Shown here: piece by piece, positions 32,608-42,650 of the stretch
Position numbering within the stretch: position 1 is the first letter of the stretch
Layout: every line of letters begins with the position of its first letter
Assembly: GCA_947498785.1 (NCBI GenBank)
Contig: CANMLS010000014.1
Location: forward strand, 49,514 to 113,513
From: an uncultured Aquimarina sp.
Lineage (GTDB): Bacteria; Bacteroidota; Bacteroidia; Flavobacteriales; Flavobacteriaceae
Direction: 5' to 3'
DNA: 64,000 nt
Made by a program: the position numbers and the translations under genes
Notes under the pieces: model-generated
The model's input: the letters and a program-made list of their open reading frames with translations, nothing else
Databases searched by the model: none
Told to the model about the DNA's origin: nothing

Positions 32608-34155
32608 TTATGAAATCATTTTGGAATCCTTAAACTTCTGGATAGTATTTAGCATCCGGATTAAAAGGCGCTCAACAGAAGCTAACGTATCTTTACTACT
32701 GGAGTAGAATGCATTTTTAACACTGTTCTCTGAGATATCCTTATCATCTTTGGACATATAGATTTGTGAAAGGAATTTAAAATATTGTTGTTTATTTTCT
32801 TTGACACTCACAACTTTTATTTCTGTAAACAGTCGTGCAAACAAAGCTAATTCCGGGATGGTAAGGTTTATTTTTCTTTTTACAACTTTGGACTTGGTAA
32901 TATTCACGATACCCATATCTGAACCGGGTATCTTTTTAGTATTGATTTGTTCAATTTCATAGGTTTGATGGGAGAGGGCTATACGCTGTCTGATGTAACT
33001 GATCAAATATGTTTTTAAGCTTGGGAACTCAGGATGGTAACTAATGGGGGAAGTCACCGGGACTTCTTCTACCCGTATCAGCTGACGGTACAGGTAGGTT
33101 TGTCGTTCGGTCTGGGTAGAAAAATCTTCCAATCGATGGAGTAATTCTATACTCATTGCCTTACCTACATTATGGGTATTCAGATCCAGGGCAATCATAA
33201 GGCTATAGACCTGATCGTGATCCGGGGATTCCAATTTTGTAAACAGACGTGTAAACAGGTCTATATATTTGCGGTAAAATTCACGTTTTATATAAGTTAA
33301 TGGAGTAAAAGTATCTGAAGTAATTTTATATAAAGGTTTACAGAGTTCTATTTCAATTTCTTTAGGGAGTTTTTGCTGTTTGAAAAGGACAATTAATTCT
33401 TGAGAAACATCATAATAGGTAGAAATGAATTGTCGTCGTTGCTCATAAGATACTCCTAACTCTTTATCTAAATATGTGTCGCAACATTCTTCCATATAGA
33501 TAAGTATGCGATCCAAGTATCGGTGCATACATCGAAAAACATCTTGTATACCTTTATGCAATGATACATTTTGAGAGGTATCAGTAAGGTATGTTTTCTC
33601 CAAGGTAGCGATATAGTAGTTCAGTTTTAGTTGGTATTTACGAATTTTACTTTCCCTTTTTTCTTCACTGATACTTTCATCAAAATAGAGTTGATGCAAA
33701 TATTCTGTGAAATCGTTATACGTAGGTCGCAGCAATATAAAATAGTAATAATAACAAAGTGCTGTATTGGATAAAGTAGTATAACTTCTATTGATAAAGA
33801 TATCTACTATATAACGCTCTTCAGTTTCCCTGATGTGTACTTCCTGAATGTTACTTTGCTGTACGGAAATATGATCCAAAAGGAATGACAGTAGGTTTGG
33901 ATTGATTTCTGTTAGCAAAGTGTTTTTAAACCCTTCTTTAAGCGAACTTTCATAGGTATAGAAAGGGGTCTCTGAATTTTTAAGAACGGTAAAAGAACCT
34001 TCGGATCCTTTTTTGACCACCATGGAGAAATGGGTAAATATATAGGGATAATAGCGTTTTAAAAAAGTTAGATATTTTCCCCTGGGTAAAAAACCTGACA
34101 AAAGCAATGGCATATCCTCACGGAAGATACCATAGAATACACCGAAGTGCTCCAT
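32608..34155 (-). CDS. Hypothetical 515-aa protein of mobile-element type (RteC-like end)
   Basis: A 515-aa soluble, helix-rich protein. The middle (about 150-330) has long amphipathic helices with many Tyr residues. The C-terminal segment, ELALFARLFTEIKVV ... ISENSVKNAFYSSSKDTLASVERLLIRML, resembles the closing module of RteC-like and other regulatory proteins of Bacteroidota integrative elements. No enzyme motif seen. It lies at the far side of the origin-like region, so it may control excision or replication. Moderate doubt about the family. Confidence 0.5.
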   Translation of the reverse strand: MEHFGVFYGIFREDMPLLLSGFLPRGKYLTFLKRYYPYIFTHFSMVVKKGSEGSFTVLKNSETPFYTYESSLKEGFKNTLLTEINPNLLSFLLDHISVQQSNIQEVHIRETEERYIVDIFINRSYTTLSNTALCYYYYFILLRPTYNDFTEYLHQLYFDESISEEKRESKIRKYQLKLNYYIATLEKTYLTDTSQNVSLHKGIQDVFRCMHRYLDRILIYMEECCDTYLDKELGVSYEQRRQFISTYYDVSQELIVLFKQQKLPKEIEIELCKPLYKITSDTFTPLTYIKREFYRKYIDLFTRLFTKLESPDHDQVYSLMIALDLNTHNVGKAMSIELLHRLEDFSTQTERQTYLYRQLIRVEEVPVTSPISYHPEFPSLKTYLISYIRQRIALSHQTYEIEQINTKKIPGSDMGIVNITKSKVVKRKINLTIPELALFARLFTEIKVVSVKENKQQYFKFLSQIYMSKDDKDISENSVKNAFYSSSKDTLASVERLLIRMLNTIQKFKDSKMIS

Positions 34156-34399
34156 ATTGGTTAAGTTATTTAGTTACTATTTTCTGTTTCCCGATAAGCC
34201 GGCTAAATTGCCTGGGGTAGGACTACTACTTATCATTATAAAGAACGCACAAAAATTAAACCAATTTTATGGAATTTGTTAAATTTTTATACTTTCCTTA
34301 CTTTATTAAGACATAAAGGCAAAGAAAGTGTTGCATAATAAAAAAATGGAGAGGTATACATCTATTGCTTTATTACCTAAGCACAGTAAAAAAGTAGCA

Positions 34400-36784
34400 C
34401 TATTCTTTAAGCACTTTATGGAACATATCAGCTAGTCGTATTTCAATAAATTTTATAATCTTTTCTTCTGAAACTTCATTCTGATACATTGTAAATACTT
34501 TTGAGGCATTACGTTTTTTAAGCACTTTAATATCACCTTCGGGATTCTCGATATCCTGAGGTTTTAAATTCCATTGTAACAACGATTGTAAAAGTTTGGT
34601 ATGTGATTCATATCGCTTTTCGAGTATTTTTTGTTTTTCAAGATCTTCTGGATTTTTCTCTTCTGCACTATTAATTCTGGCACTCAATACGGTAAATTCA
34701 TCCCGTATTTGACGATCTATTTCTTTGGCTTCATTCACCAGCTTAACGTAAGATTCATAGATTTTTTTATTGTAAAATTCTGCAAAACCTAAATATTCAT
34801 CCATAGCTTTAAGGTAACTAACAGCTACTTCTTTATAAACCCTTTTATCTTTTTCTTCAGTTTCTTTAAGTTGCTCCCCTAATTCACTTAACCTTCCTTT
34901 TTTATCTTTAATGATATGTGCGAACCCTTCTTTTTCTGGTAATCCTAACAATTGAGGGGTAATATCTTTTGGTAAGCCTTCGTAACGATACTTTCTATAT
35001 TGAATTTTAATCGAATCGTTCTCTTCCTTAGGTTTTTTCTCTTTCTTTTCTCTCTTTTTGAAGTTAATCTTTGGCTTCTTGAGTCCGAAAGCATAGTTGT
35101 ATCCAAAAGTAGCAGTAAACTCACTTAAACCACCATTATTCCCTCCATTTCTAAATAACTGTATTGCATTAAGATTAAAATTATGTCTTTCCTTCAAAGT
35201 ATAGGTTACTGATCCTCTTAGGTTAGTGACATTAGTATTTGCATTAGCACTATTTGAACTGTTATATCCAGCAGAAAGTCTTGTGTTTAAGGTTTTTTTA
35301 AAGTATCGTTTCCCTACACTTACCGTAGGTCCCCAGGTAGTAGATTCTTCTCTACCTATAGTGTTATAAGTTCCGTTAATTGCTGTGTTAATACTAAGGT
35401 TACGTTCAGAAAAATCTATAGTATGACCTATATTCATATTATGAAAGGTAGAAGCATCTCCTAGTCTTACAATACCTCCTTGCTCATTAGATACATCATT
35501 TAAAGCATAATTAGTAACAAGGTTTTGGCGTGAAGTCTTCTTATTTGAAAGTACATAACTAACGGTCAAGGTAGCGGTTTGAGATAATTGCTTATAATCC
35601 AACTCTTCTATTTGTTCATCCAGAAGATTACCATCATTAATCTCATCAAACTGGTTGGGTTTAATATTGGTAAACGTACTAAAATTGGAATATGACCCTG
35701 CAACATTTAATCGTTCTGATACTGCTAATGTAGCATTTAATGACCCTACGGTACGATTGGTATTGTTAGCTTTCAGATTATCAAGATCATCCCTTTGGTA
35801 TCCAATATTAAGTGCTAACGTTAATTTATCTTTAAAAAAAGTATTAGAAGCATCTAAAGTGATATTTTCAAAATCATTATTGAAAAAATATGCTCCAAGC
35901 GTCTCATAACCTGGATCGATACGCTCATATCCTAAACCAAGATTTACCCGGCCAAAAGCATATCCTAAGCGAGTTTTTACCGCATTATAATATTCTGTAG
36001 AGGCACGGTTATTAAAAATTGCTGCTATTGGTGAAATCCCTGAATTATCTGCTTCTTCTGCTCTGGTATCTTTGGTTATTGCTGTAGACGCGTATTCTGC
36101 CTGTAAGCTAAAGCTTTTCCCCAGTTTAACTTCTCCTTCTAAACTTATCACTAAATTTTCTTGTGGCAAAACTCCTTTAGCTTCTGGTATTGAATCAATA
36201 GAATTTTGATCATCTTTTGCATAAAACCCTATCACTCCAATTTTATACCGTTCTTTTTCAAAACTGGTTTTTAACCCATAACCCATTCGATTAAAAGCCG
36301 GGATAGTTCTGGGGTCATCATCATCATTGGTTGCTTTTAATAAACGACCAGCCATAGCACTAACTTTTAACGGGCCAGGTGGCGTAACATCTACTCCTCC
36401 TCCTGTAAATTGATGACCAATTAAGGTATAGGGAGAAAACGTCATATTTACATTACCGATATGCCCTGTCACCCACTTATACTTTGGATGTATACTTATA
36501 CGATTAAAATCAAATGGTAATTGATATCCCAAATCTTCTCCTTGATTAGAAAAACTATAAGAAATAGGAATAGAGAAGCTATAGATATTGATATTAAGTG
36601 CTCCTTGTAAGAAATACGTAAAAGGTTCTCTGTTATTATTTTGATTAGAATTATAATACACTCCTGTAGCAGATACCTGTCCACTAACCTTGAATGGCTT
36701 ACTTTGGGTAATAGATTCATAGTCCAACGTTTGAGAAAGGACACTTAGAGGGAACCATAAAAAGAGGAGTAAAAGTTTCTTCAA
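34400..36784 (-). CDS. Outer-membrane beta-barrel protein with charged C-terminal domain
   Basis: A 794-aa protein with a signal peptide (ends near VLSQ, residue 18). Residues about 30-565 are regularly alternating amphipathic strands with turns, typical of an outer-membrane barrel (for example LSLNTAINGTYNTI, NLGLGYERIDPG). A Lys/Glu-rich linker (KKREKKEKKPKEEN) near 575-590 leads to a C-terminal helical domain of about 200 residues. No TonB plug or POTRA is recognised. It may be a surface transporter or assembly factor for the adjacent secreted toxin cluster, which reads in the same direction; that link is inference. Confidence 0.65.
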   Translation of the reverse strand: MKKLLLLFLWFPLSVLSQTLDYESITQSKPFKVSGQVSATGVYYNSNQNNNREPFTYFLQGALNINIYSFSIPISYSFSNQGEDLGYQLPFDFNRISIHPKYKWVTGHIGNVNMTFSPYTLIGHQFTGGGVDVTPPGPLKVSAMAGRLLKATNDDDDPRTIPAFNRMGYGLKTSFEKERYKIGVIGFYAKDDQNSIDSIPEAKGVLPQENLVISLEGEVKLGKSFSLQAEYASTAITKDTRAEEADNSGISPIAAIFNNRASTEYYNAVKTRLGYAFGRVNLGLGYERIDPGYETLGAYFFNNDFENITLDASNTFFKDKLTLALNIGYQRDDLDNLKANNTNRTVGSLNATLAVSERLNVAGSYSNFSTFTNIKPNQFDEINDGNLLDEQIEELDYKQLSQTATLTVSYVLSNKKTSRQNLVTNYALNDVSNEQGGIVRLGDASTFHNMNIGHTIDFSERNLSINTAINGTYNTIGREESTTWGPTVSVGKRYFKKTLNTRLSAGYNSSNSANANTNVTNLRGSVTYTLKERHNFNLNAIQLFRNGGNNGGLSEFTATFGYNYAFGLKKPKINFKKREKKEKKPKEENDSIKIQYRKYRYEGLPKDITPQLLGLPEKEGFAHIIKDKKGRLSELGEQLKETEEKDKRVYKEVAVSYLKAMDEYLGFAEFYNKKIYESYVKLVNEAKEIDRQIRDEFTVLSARINSAEEKNPEDLEKQKILEKRYESHTKLLQSLLQWNLKPQDIENPEGDIKVLKKRNASKVFTMYQNEVSEEKIIKFIEIRLADMFHKVLKE

Positions 36785-36943
36785 TAGGATATGTTTAATA
36801 TCAAGATAGATTGTGATTACAATCGTACAAATGCTTATGAAATAGGAGTATATATGTTAAATAAAAACATAAAGGGCATTATCCAGATCAAATTTATATA
36901 GAAAATAAACCTGTCTGATATATCAAATCATATTGTATATAAA

Positions 36944-36988
36944 AGGACACCTTAAAATCATCAATCTATATGTGATCTAAGGTGTCCT
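36944..36988. terminator. Hairpin terminator after lipocalin-like gene
   Basis: AGGACACCTTA ... TAAGGTGTCCT, a perfect 11-bp stem, 8 bp beyond the stop codon of the 36997-37401 gene. On the minus strand it is followed by TTTTATATA. Confidence 0.75.
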
Positions 36989-36996
36989 GTTCTTTT

Positions 36997-37401
36997 TTAT
37001 TTGGAATACGTATCTACGGATTCACTTGATGTAATGATTAAGGTATTATCTTTAAATTCAACAGAAGCCTCATTGTCTGATGTACCAAACTTAAATCGAT
37101 ATTTCCCATTTCCTGAATTCTCCCAAGTCCCATTGGTAATACCATCAATAATACATTCTCCATTATCCTCGATATACGGAGTAGAGACATAGGTACCATC
37201 TGCTTTAAACTCTAAGGAGCCTCTTTTTTCACAGGCAGAATCTTCTACAGCCGTACCAACAACACCATCAACGATATCGGCCTCAGAGAAAGAGAACCAT
37301 TTTGCAATGATTGGGTCTTGTCCTGCTGCATCATCATCACTGCTACAAGAGATGGATAAGGCACTTAAAAATACGGTTGCTACTAAAATTACTTTTTTCA
37401 T
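36997..37401 (-). CDS. Lipocalin-like lipoprotein
   Basis: A 134-aa protein with lipoprotein signal and lipobox ISC (Cys about 19) followed by SSDDDAAG, a surface-type export signal in Bacteroidota. The mature part is a small beta-barrel of the lipocalin-like family: IIAKWFSFSEADI near the start, LEFKADGTYVS, GTWENSGNGKYRFKF, and VEFKDNTLIITSS. Such proteins are exposed on the cell surface; the ligand is unknown. Confidence 0.75.
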   Translation of the reverse strand: MKKVILVATVFLSALSISCSSDDDAAGQDPIIAKWFSFSEADIVDGVVGTAVEDSACEKRGSLEFKADGTYVSTPYIEDNGECIIDGITNGTWENSGNGKYRFKFGTSDNEASVEFKDNTLIITSSESVDTYSK

Positions 37402-37594
37402 TGTTTTAAAAAATTTGGGTTATTATATATTAATTGTTAATGTTATTGCTTTTGGATTTGTTACTATCTAAATCAGTATTAATGACTAACTCTAATCAAA
37501 GTACCATAATATGAGATTGTATCTTATATTCTAAGTGTTTTGCTTTTTTATTCATTTCAAAACAACTTACAATACTATTATTAAATCTTTTACT

Positions 37595-37825
37595 TTATTT
37601 ATCTCCAAAAACCTCTGATGGTAATTTTATAATTATAAAAGATTGTTTATCCGATTTTAATTCTATTATTTCTTTTTCTTCCAATTCTGGTAAAAAGGTT
37701 AAAAGAAACTCTTTATACTTAGTTATTTCTTCAGGAAACTCATCAATCGACCATTCATTACCAAAATTGCGATAAAAGTGTTCTAAATGAAATAAGAATT
37801 TCTTTTTGATTTTTGATTTTTTCAT
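37595..37825 (-). CDS. Hypothetical 76-aa protein near toxin locus
   Basis: A 76-aa soluble protein with a basic N-terminus and an acidic, Leu/Glu-rich body (LPELEEKEIIELKSDK). No family recognised. It lies in the tail of the toxin-immunity region next to a frameshifted small ORF, so it may be an orphan immunity or silent cassette gene. Inference only. Confidence 0.5.
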   Translation of the reverse strand: MKKSKIKKKFLFHLEHFYRNFGNEWSIDEFPEEITKYKEFLLTFLPELEEKEIIELKSDKQSFIIIKLPSEVFGDK

Positions 37826-37907
37826 ATTTTCAAAATTTAAAATTACCCTAGGGTAAATCCTCTCATTTATTTATTTGAAAAAGAAGATTACCTCCTTTTT
37901 TTATTGT

Positions 37908-38146
37908 CTATACTAATTCAATAAAATCATGTGAAGCTTTAAGTGTTTCCAATAGCTCAGGTTTTTTTATCGTTATGTATTTTAAATTACCTGATAGTAT
38001 ATCATGAACTATTGTACTATTTCCCGAATCTAAAGAGATTAATACTACTTCACTAACAAATTCGCAATCTACTATAACTTCATTTTTTGAACAGTCATAT
38101 GGTGACTTTTAATTTTTTTGTCTAAAAAATTGATTTTATCTATCAT
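37908..38146 (-). pseudogene. Frameshifted small ORF, possible degraded immunity gene
   Basis: An ATG at 38146 starts a reading frame that ends early after about 24 codons. A second frame carries on without a start codon and reads SKNEVIVDCEFVSEVVLISLDSG and onwards to a TAG at 37908-37910. The total of 239 bases is not a multiple of three, consistent with an indel near the A-rich stretch at about 38100-38125. Position right after the toxin's probable immunity gene suggests a decayed second immunity gene. A sequencing error is possible. Confidence 0.4.
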
Positions 38147-38153
38147 ATAAATA

Positions 38154-38501
38154 CTATTTAATAGCCCCAATCTTACTATCTGGAGGGTTGGATATAAAAT
38201 CTCGCCACTGTCTTAGTATTTCTAGCAAATCCTTAGTAGATATTTTTAAATGATCATCTTCTTCAAAAACTGGATATAATCTTGATTCTTCTTTGTAAAC
38301 TTCTACAAAATCTGACAGCTCTCCACTAGAAAAATCTGTTTGAACTAAATTACCTGTTAATACCTGTTCCACTTCTTCTATTAAATTGTTCATAGATTCA
38401 ATGTCGTATCCCTCAATACTAATACTTAATTGATTATGGACGCTATTGCCCTCTAATTTAGGCAGGTGTAAATCCAATATTTTTTTCCAATAGAACTTCA
38501 T
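38154..38501 (-). CDS. Probable immunity protein for EndoU toxin
   Basis: A 115-aa acidic soluble protein (MKFYWKKILDLHLPKLEG...). The start at 38501 is preferred over an upstream in-frame codon inside the toxin gene because its ATG begins 2 bp after the toxin stop. It has no signal peptide, so it acts in the cytoplasm, as expected for an immunity protein. No known immunity family could be named. The tight coupling directly downstream of a polymorphic toxin is the main evidence. Confidence 0.7.
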   Translation of the reverse strand: MKFYWKKILDLHLPKLEGNSVHNQLSISIEGYDIESMNNLIEEVEQVLTGNLVQTDFSSGELSDFVEVYKEESRLYPVFEEDDHLKISTKDLLEILRQWRDFISNPPDSKIGAIK

Positions 38502-38503
38502 AT

Positions 38504-41500
38504 TTAGTTTAATTTTATGGGGTAAGCTGTATCTACAATTCCTTCTTTTATCCACAATTCTATTTTGATACCATTTGAAGAAGTTCCAATGTATTTATTG
38601 CCACTATCAAGAACTTTGTTATTGAACGCATGACTTATTTCCATTAATATTTTGTCTTGATCCCAAGAATCTGGAAAAAATGTAGAAGTTTTCTTCTTAG
38701 CTTTCCAACCTGTTCCATTAATTGGTTTTAAATCATCATGATACATAGACACTTTACCTGTATATACTCCATTGGCATCTAGAGTAGATTTATTAGTTAC
38801 TTTTACTGTTACATTATCTACAGCACTTGTGTGATGTACACCTGAAACAGAGAATGTAGGTTGAGTAGCACCATCTCTTATAGTTTTTTTGATCTCGCCT
38901 TTAAACAAATGTTTATTAAATTCAGTATTTGCTTTTAGATCTATTAATGTTTTTCTAATCGCTCCAAAATCAATTATCTCTCCTGTCTCTAGATTTTTCA
39001 GTTTAGAAACCTTAATCTCAGCATTGGTCAAAAACTGTGTTCCTCCACCTTTTCCCCAATCAGGATATGCTTGGGTTAAAACCTCTGTATAATCACCTTG
39101 ATTAAATTTACCTTTTGCAAAACGAATATCATTTACTACTTGATCAGGAGTAAACTCTGCTACCCAGGTCGGCTTTTTAGGTAATTGTAATACATCTTTT
39201 GCCTTTGCAGCATCTGTAAAATCATCTAATGATATGTAGGTAGGATAAGCTGATGGTGACGCATCTATAACCCCTGTACTTTTTAGCTTATCAAAATTAT
39301 AAGAAGTCTCATTAACCGCACGGTACATATGCTGGTCATAGAAACGCATAATGCTTTTATCCTTTACAATGGCTTTGGCTGCATCACTTAGTGTTTTAAT
39401 ATTATCATCATCAAGAATTCTCTTTCCTGCATCTCCAAATTTATCTACAATAACAGCCGCAGCACCTTGTTCACTTCCAAACTTTTGTTTTAGAACAATA
39501 TCTACGTATTCATCACCATAGATTGAGCGTACTCTTGCTCTTGCGCTTTTTAATACCTCAGGGATTAATCCACCCCTTGTGTTGTTGATCTTCCAAGCAT
39601 TATATCCTCCATCAAAAACCTTAATTTTGTCAATATTCTTGCTAACTAATTCAAGCTCATCAGTACTTATTCGTATTGCATCATCGACTCCTGCATCATC
39701 AAGCACCTTCCACGCATCAATCAACTCTGGATTCTTAGCAATAGCTTCAGCAAAGTCGGCATTAGCTAAATCACTATCAAACTTTTTTAGGAACGATTCA
39801 TCAAAATCAAGAACTTTTAACTTTTCAAGGAACGCTTGCGATATTTTTGTTTGGGTCCCAAACCGTACCGCTATATAACTATTTTCTGCTAATTTAATGA
39901 TTTTTCCAACATGTTTGGCTGTAGATGCGTATACAAAAGGAATCGTAGATGCAAATGATATAGCCGCATTAGTACCATCTCCCTCTATTACATACCAGAC
40001 TCCGTTTGCCGCATCAAAAGCTTCACCAAATAATGGTACCATTCCAGCAGCATCCAAAGTAAAATGACCGATACCACTAGGATCATACAAATCAGCAAAC
40101 ATTGTATTAAGATCGCAGGACAGGCAATCAAAAGGTGGTTCTTGCATTAGGTACCACTTCCCAAGTTTTTTATTATATTGAAAATGAGTAATCTCGTTCT
40201 CACCATCAGTAATAGAATACACATAGGCAATGCCTCCTTCGCTGGTTCGTGCAAGTCGTAAAAAACCTCCCTTTTCAAAGAGATTATAGTGTCCAAATAT
40301 ATAGTTATCAAAGTTGACCCTGGCAATGTTAGGCAAACATTCGTCATGGGTAAGAGCTAGCAATCCTTTTGGCTGATCTTCAAACAAAATAGGTTTGGTA
40401 AGTAAGCTTCCCGATCCAGTAGTATTTAATTCTGAATAACGATAAGAGCCCGACATGTAAAAAGGTTTACAACTTGACAGCTTATTTTCCACAATAACCG
40501 TTGCCCTTAAGGTACCTGAACTACTTACTTCTACATCCTCAAATTTATAGACTTTCCCTCCTTTTTTTGTTTTGTAACCCGTAAATTCATTTCCTCGATA
40601 ATATCCATTATAAATACTATCCCCAATAGTAAATCCACTTAAAACGCCCTTGGGGACTCCAAGCGCATTCTTCTTTAAAAAACGTTTTTTTACATCTAAA
40701 TTCAATGAAAACTTAATCGGTATTCCTGCAGGGGAAAGATAGATCTCAAAAAACTCACTAAAATCAATCTCAGGATCAAATTGTATCTTTTCTTCAAATG
40801 ATAATTCTGCTCCTGATGCATCTTCTTCTTTAGCGTCCTCTATTTGCTGATTGGCCTCGGCAATACTTTGATTAAGCCTTGATTGTGCTTGTTGTTGTTG
40901 GGAAGTATTATAACCATCAGGTTTATATCCATTTGCAGAAGCATCTGCAATTAACTCATTATCAAAATTGTCAGACGCTTCATCGTATCGCCTTATGTTT
41001 TCTTTAACTTCTTCTGAAACATAAGGGTTTGCTAACAATTGTTCTATTTCTGCTTGTTGGTTTTGATTTTGTTCTTGTAAATCAGCAATCTGTTCTGGAG
41101 TACCTGTAAAATTTTCTAATATTTCTAAAATCGCATCTCCAATAGATTGAAGAGTTTCCAACTCATCTCTAACATCACTAACCCCTCCCCAGTTTTGATC
41201 GTAATCGGTCATTACCATACCCTCTATTAATTGATAATCGGTATTGATCCTGATCCCGGTAAAACTTACTTTTAATTTGGTGTCCTGTAAATAAGGCACG
41301 GTAATATATCCCCAACCAGAAAATATCCCATCACCACCATCGGGACTACCTCCTATAGGAGTAGGACCGGTAACATTGCCATATCCTATTTCTTTTACCG
41401 TCACCGGGAAATCCCCTGCGGTAAATACATCATTGGTCATTAAGCTTTCCAGGGGTTCTTGATTGGTAATGACCAGTTCTGGGGTAATCCCACAATTATA

Positions 41501-42640
41501 GGTCAAGGTCTGATCATCCCCGGGGGTACTAAACTCATAGATTTGAGAATAGGTAAATGCCCCGTTTTCTAGGCATTGTCCGCCAACCCTAAACTCATAC
41601 GGTGTACCCGGTTCGAGATTATACAGGGTCGTTTCCTCATTTAATGTTCCGCTATCATACCATTTTGCACGTTCTGCATTCTTTTTACGGTACTGTACAT
41701 TGTATTTTATATGCCCATTGCCTTGCCATAGAATTCTTTCTTTTGTACTACTCCCGGCTTCTGCCAATACATATCCCGGTTCTGCACAATTGCCTGCATA
41801 GACAAAATGGTAAATTTCGCTATTGCCATTATTTTTAAATATCGAGGTCTCACTGATCCCATCACTTACCAGTGCCCTAACACGCCATGCATATTTCTTA
41901 TCGGGCAACAAAGGGGTTTCTCCCGGGCCGTATAATAGTGTGGTAGCAAATGTGGTGGTTTGATAGAGTGGTCGACTTGCCAAAAAAGCGGCCTGTGGAT
42001 CCATCTGGTCATCCCAAAGCTCTGCCAATGTAAATTCGTACTGTACATTGGTCGCATTAAGATGACGGGGCGTCCATTGAAAAATAATATTTTGTGGATC
42101 CCGCATCGCCACTTGCTCCCCACGATTAGGAATATTTAAAAATGGGGGATCATTAAGCACCAAATATACCGTAGCACAACTCTTACGAGAAATGCGTTGT
42201 CCTGATCTTGGATCGTATGCTTCAAAACAAAAACGATATAACCCTTCTGGTAAAGGTCTGTTATACTGCTGCGGGGTAATCCCCCTTAGGTTTTGAAGCG
42301 CAAAATAGGGTTGCAGATCCAAATTACTCAGTCGCAGGGGAACTCCACCGTCCAGAAAAATAGGATTGGCCCCTACAACCACATCATTACTTTGAATCGA
42401 TACCCCTGCGTTGCTTTCTATATACAGTTTTAAGTTTACTGGTCGGTTAAATTCATCGATATCGATCAGCAACAGGTTTACAAATAATTTCTCTGAAACA
42501 GCTGTGCTATACTCTGATAGTTTTAAACTATATGGAGGTACTATCTGCGGTGTTACATTTACAGGAAAAAGCTGTGCATGTACAACCACAGAAAATAACA
42601 ATAGCGGTAATAAAAAGTAGTATTTGGGTTTTTTGAACAT
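38504..42640 (-). CDS. Secreted polymorphic toxin: TANFOR/FN3 N-terminus, EndoU nuclease C-terminus
   Basis: A 1378-aa protein with a signal peptide (about 1-22). Residues about 23-285 resemble the TANFOR-type module of T9SS-linked surface proteins (VTPQIVPPYSLKLSEY ... NDPPFLN ... WTPRH ... YAWRVRALVSDG). A fibronectin type III-like domain follows (about 285-375), then an unusual Gln-rich coiled-coil stretch (about 515-610). Near 860-910 is a pre-toxin helical motif (AAGMVPLFGEAFDAANGVWYVIEGDG). The last 120 residues match bacterial EndoU RNases: GVHHTS with candidate catalytic His, then STFFPDSWDQDKILMEISHAFNN. It would cleave RNA in rival cells. Immunity gene 2 bp downstream. Confidence 0.8.
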   Translation of the reverse strand: MFKKPKYYFLLPLLLFSVVVHAQLFPVNVTPQIVPPYSLKLSEYSTAVSEKLFVNLLLIDIDEFNRPVNLKLYIESNAGVSIQSNDVVVGANPIFLDGGVPLRLSNLDLQPYFALQNLRGITPQQYNRPLPEGLYRFCFEAYDPRSGQRISRKSCATVYLVLNDPPFLNIPNRGEQVAMRDPQNIIFQWTPRHLNATNVQYEFTLAELWDDQMDPQAAFLASRPLYQTTTFATTLLYGPGETPLLPDKKYAWRVRALVSDGISETSIFKNNGNSEIYHFVYAGNCAEPGYVLAEAGSSTKERILWQGNGHIKYNVQYRKKNAERAKWYDSGTLNEETTLYNLEPGTPYEFRVGGQCLENGAFTYSQIYEFSTPGDDQTLTYNCGITPELVITNQEPLESLMTNDVFTAGDFPVTVKEIGYGNVTGPTPIGGSPDGGDGIFSGWGYITVPYLQDTKLKVSFTGIRINTDYQLIEGMVMTDYDQNWGGVSDVRDELETLQSIGDAILEILENFTGTPEQIADLQEQNQNQQAEIEQLLANPYVSEEVKENIRRYDEASDNFDNELIADASANGYKPDGYNTSQQQQAQSRLNQSIAEANQQIEDAKEEDASGAELSFEEKIQFDPEIDFSEFFEIYLSPAGIPIKFSLNLDVKKRFLKKNALGVPKGVLSGFTIGDSIYNGYYRGNEFTGYKTKKGGKVYKFEDVEVSSSGTLRATVIVENKLSSCKPFYMSGSYRYSELNTTGSGSLLTKPILFEDQPKGLLALTHDECLPNIARVNFDNYIFGHYNLFEKGGFLRLARTSEGGIAYVYSITDGENEITHFQYNKKLGKWYLMQEPPFDCLSCDLNTMFADLYDPSGIGHFTLDAAGMVPLFGEAFDAANGVWYVIEGDGTNAAISFASTIPFVYASTAKHVGKIIKLAENSYIAVRFGTQTKISQAFLEKLKVLDFDESFLKKFDSDLANADFAEAIAKNPELIDAWKVLDDAGVDDAIRISTDELELVSKNIDKIKVFDGGYNAWKINNTRGGLIPEVLKSARARVRSIYGDEYVDIVLKQKFGSEQGAAAVIVDKFGDAGKRILDDDNIKTLSDAAKAIVKDKSIMRFYDQHMYRAVNETSYNFDKLKSTGVIDASPSAYPTYISLDDFTDAAKAKDVLQLPKKPTWVAEFTPDQVVNDIRFAKGKFNQGDYTEVLTQAYPDWGKGGGTQFLTNAEIKVSKLKNLETGEIIDFGAIRKTLIDLKANTEFNKHLFKGEIKKTIRDGATQPTFSVSGVHHTSAVDNVTVKVTNKSTLDANGVYTGKVSMYHDDLKPINGTGWKAKKKTSTFFPDSWDQDKILMEISHAFNNKVLDSGNKYIGTSSNGIKIELWIKEGIVDTAYPIKLN

Positions 42641-42650
42641 TTACTTTTTT

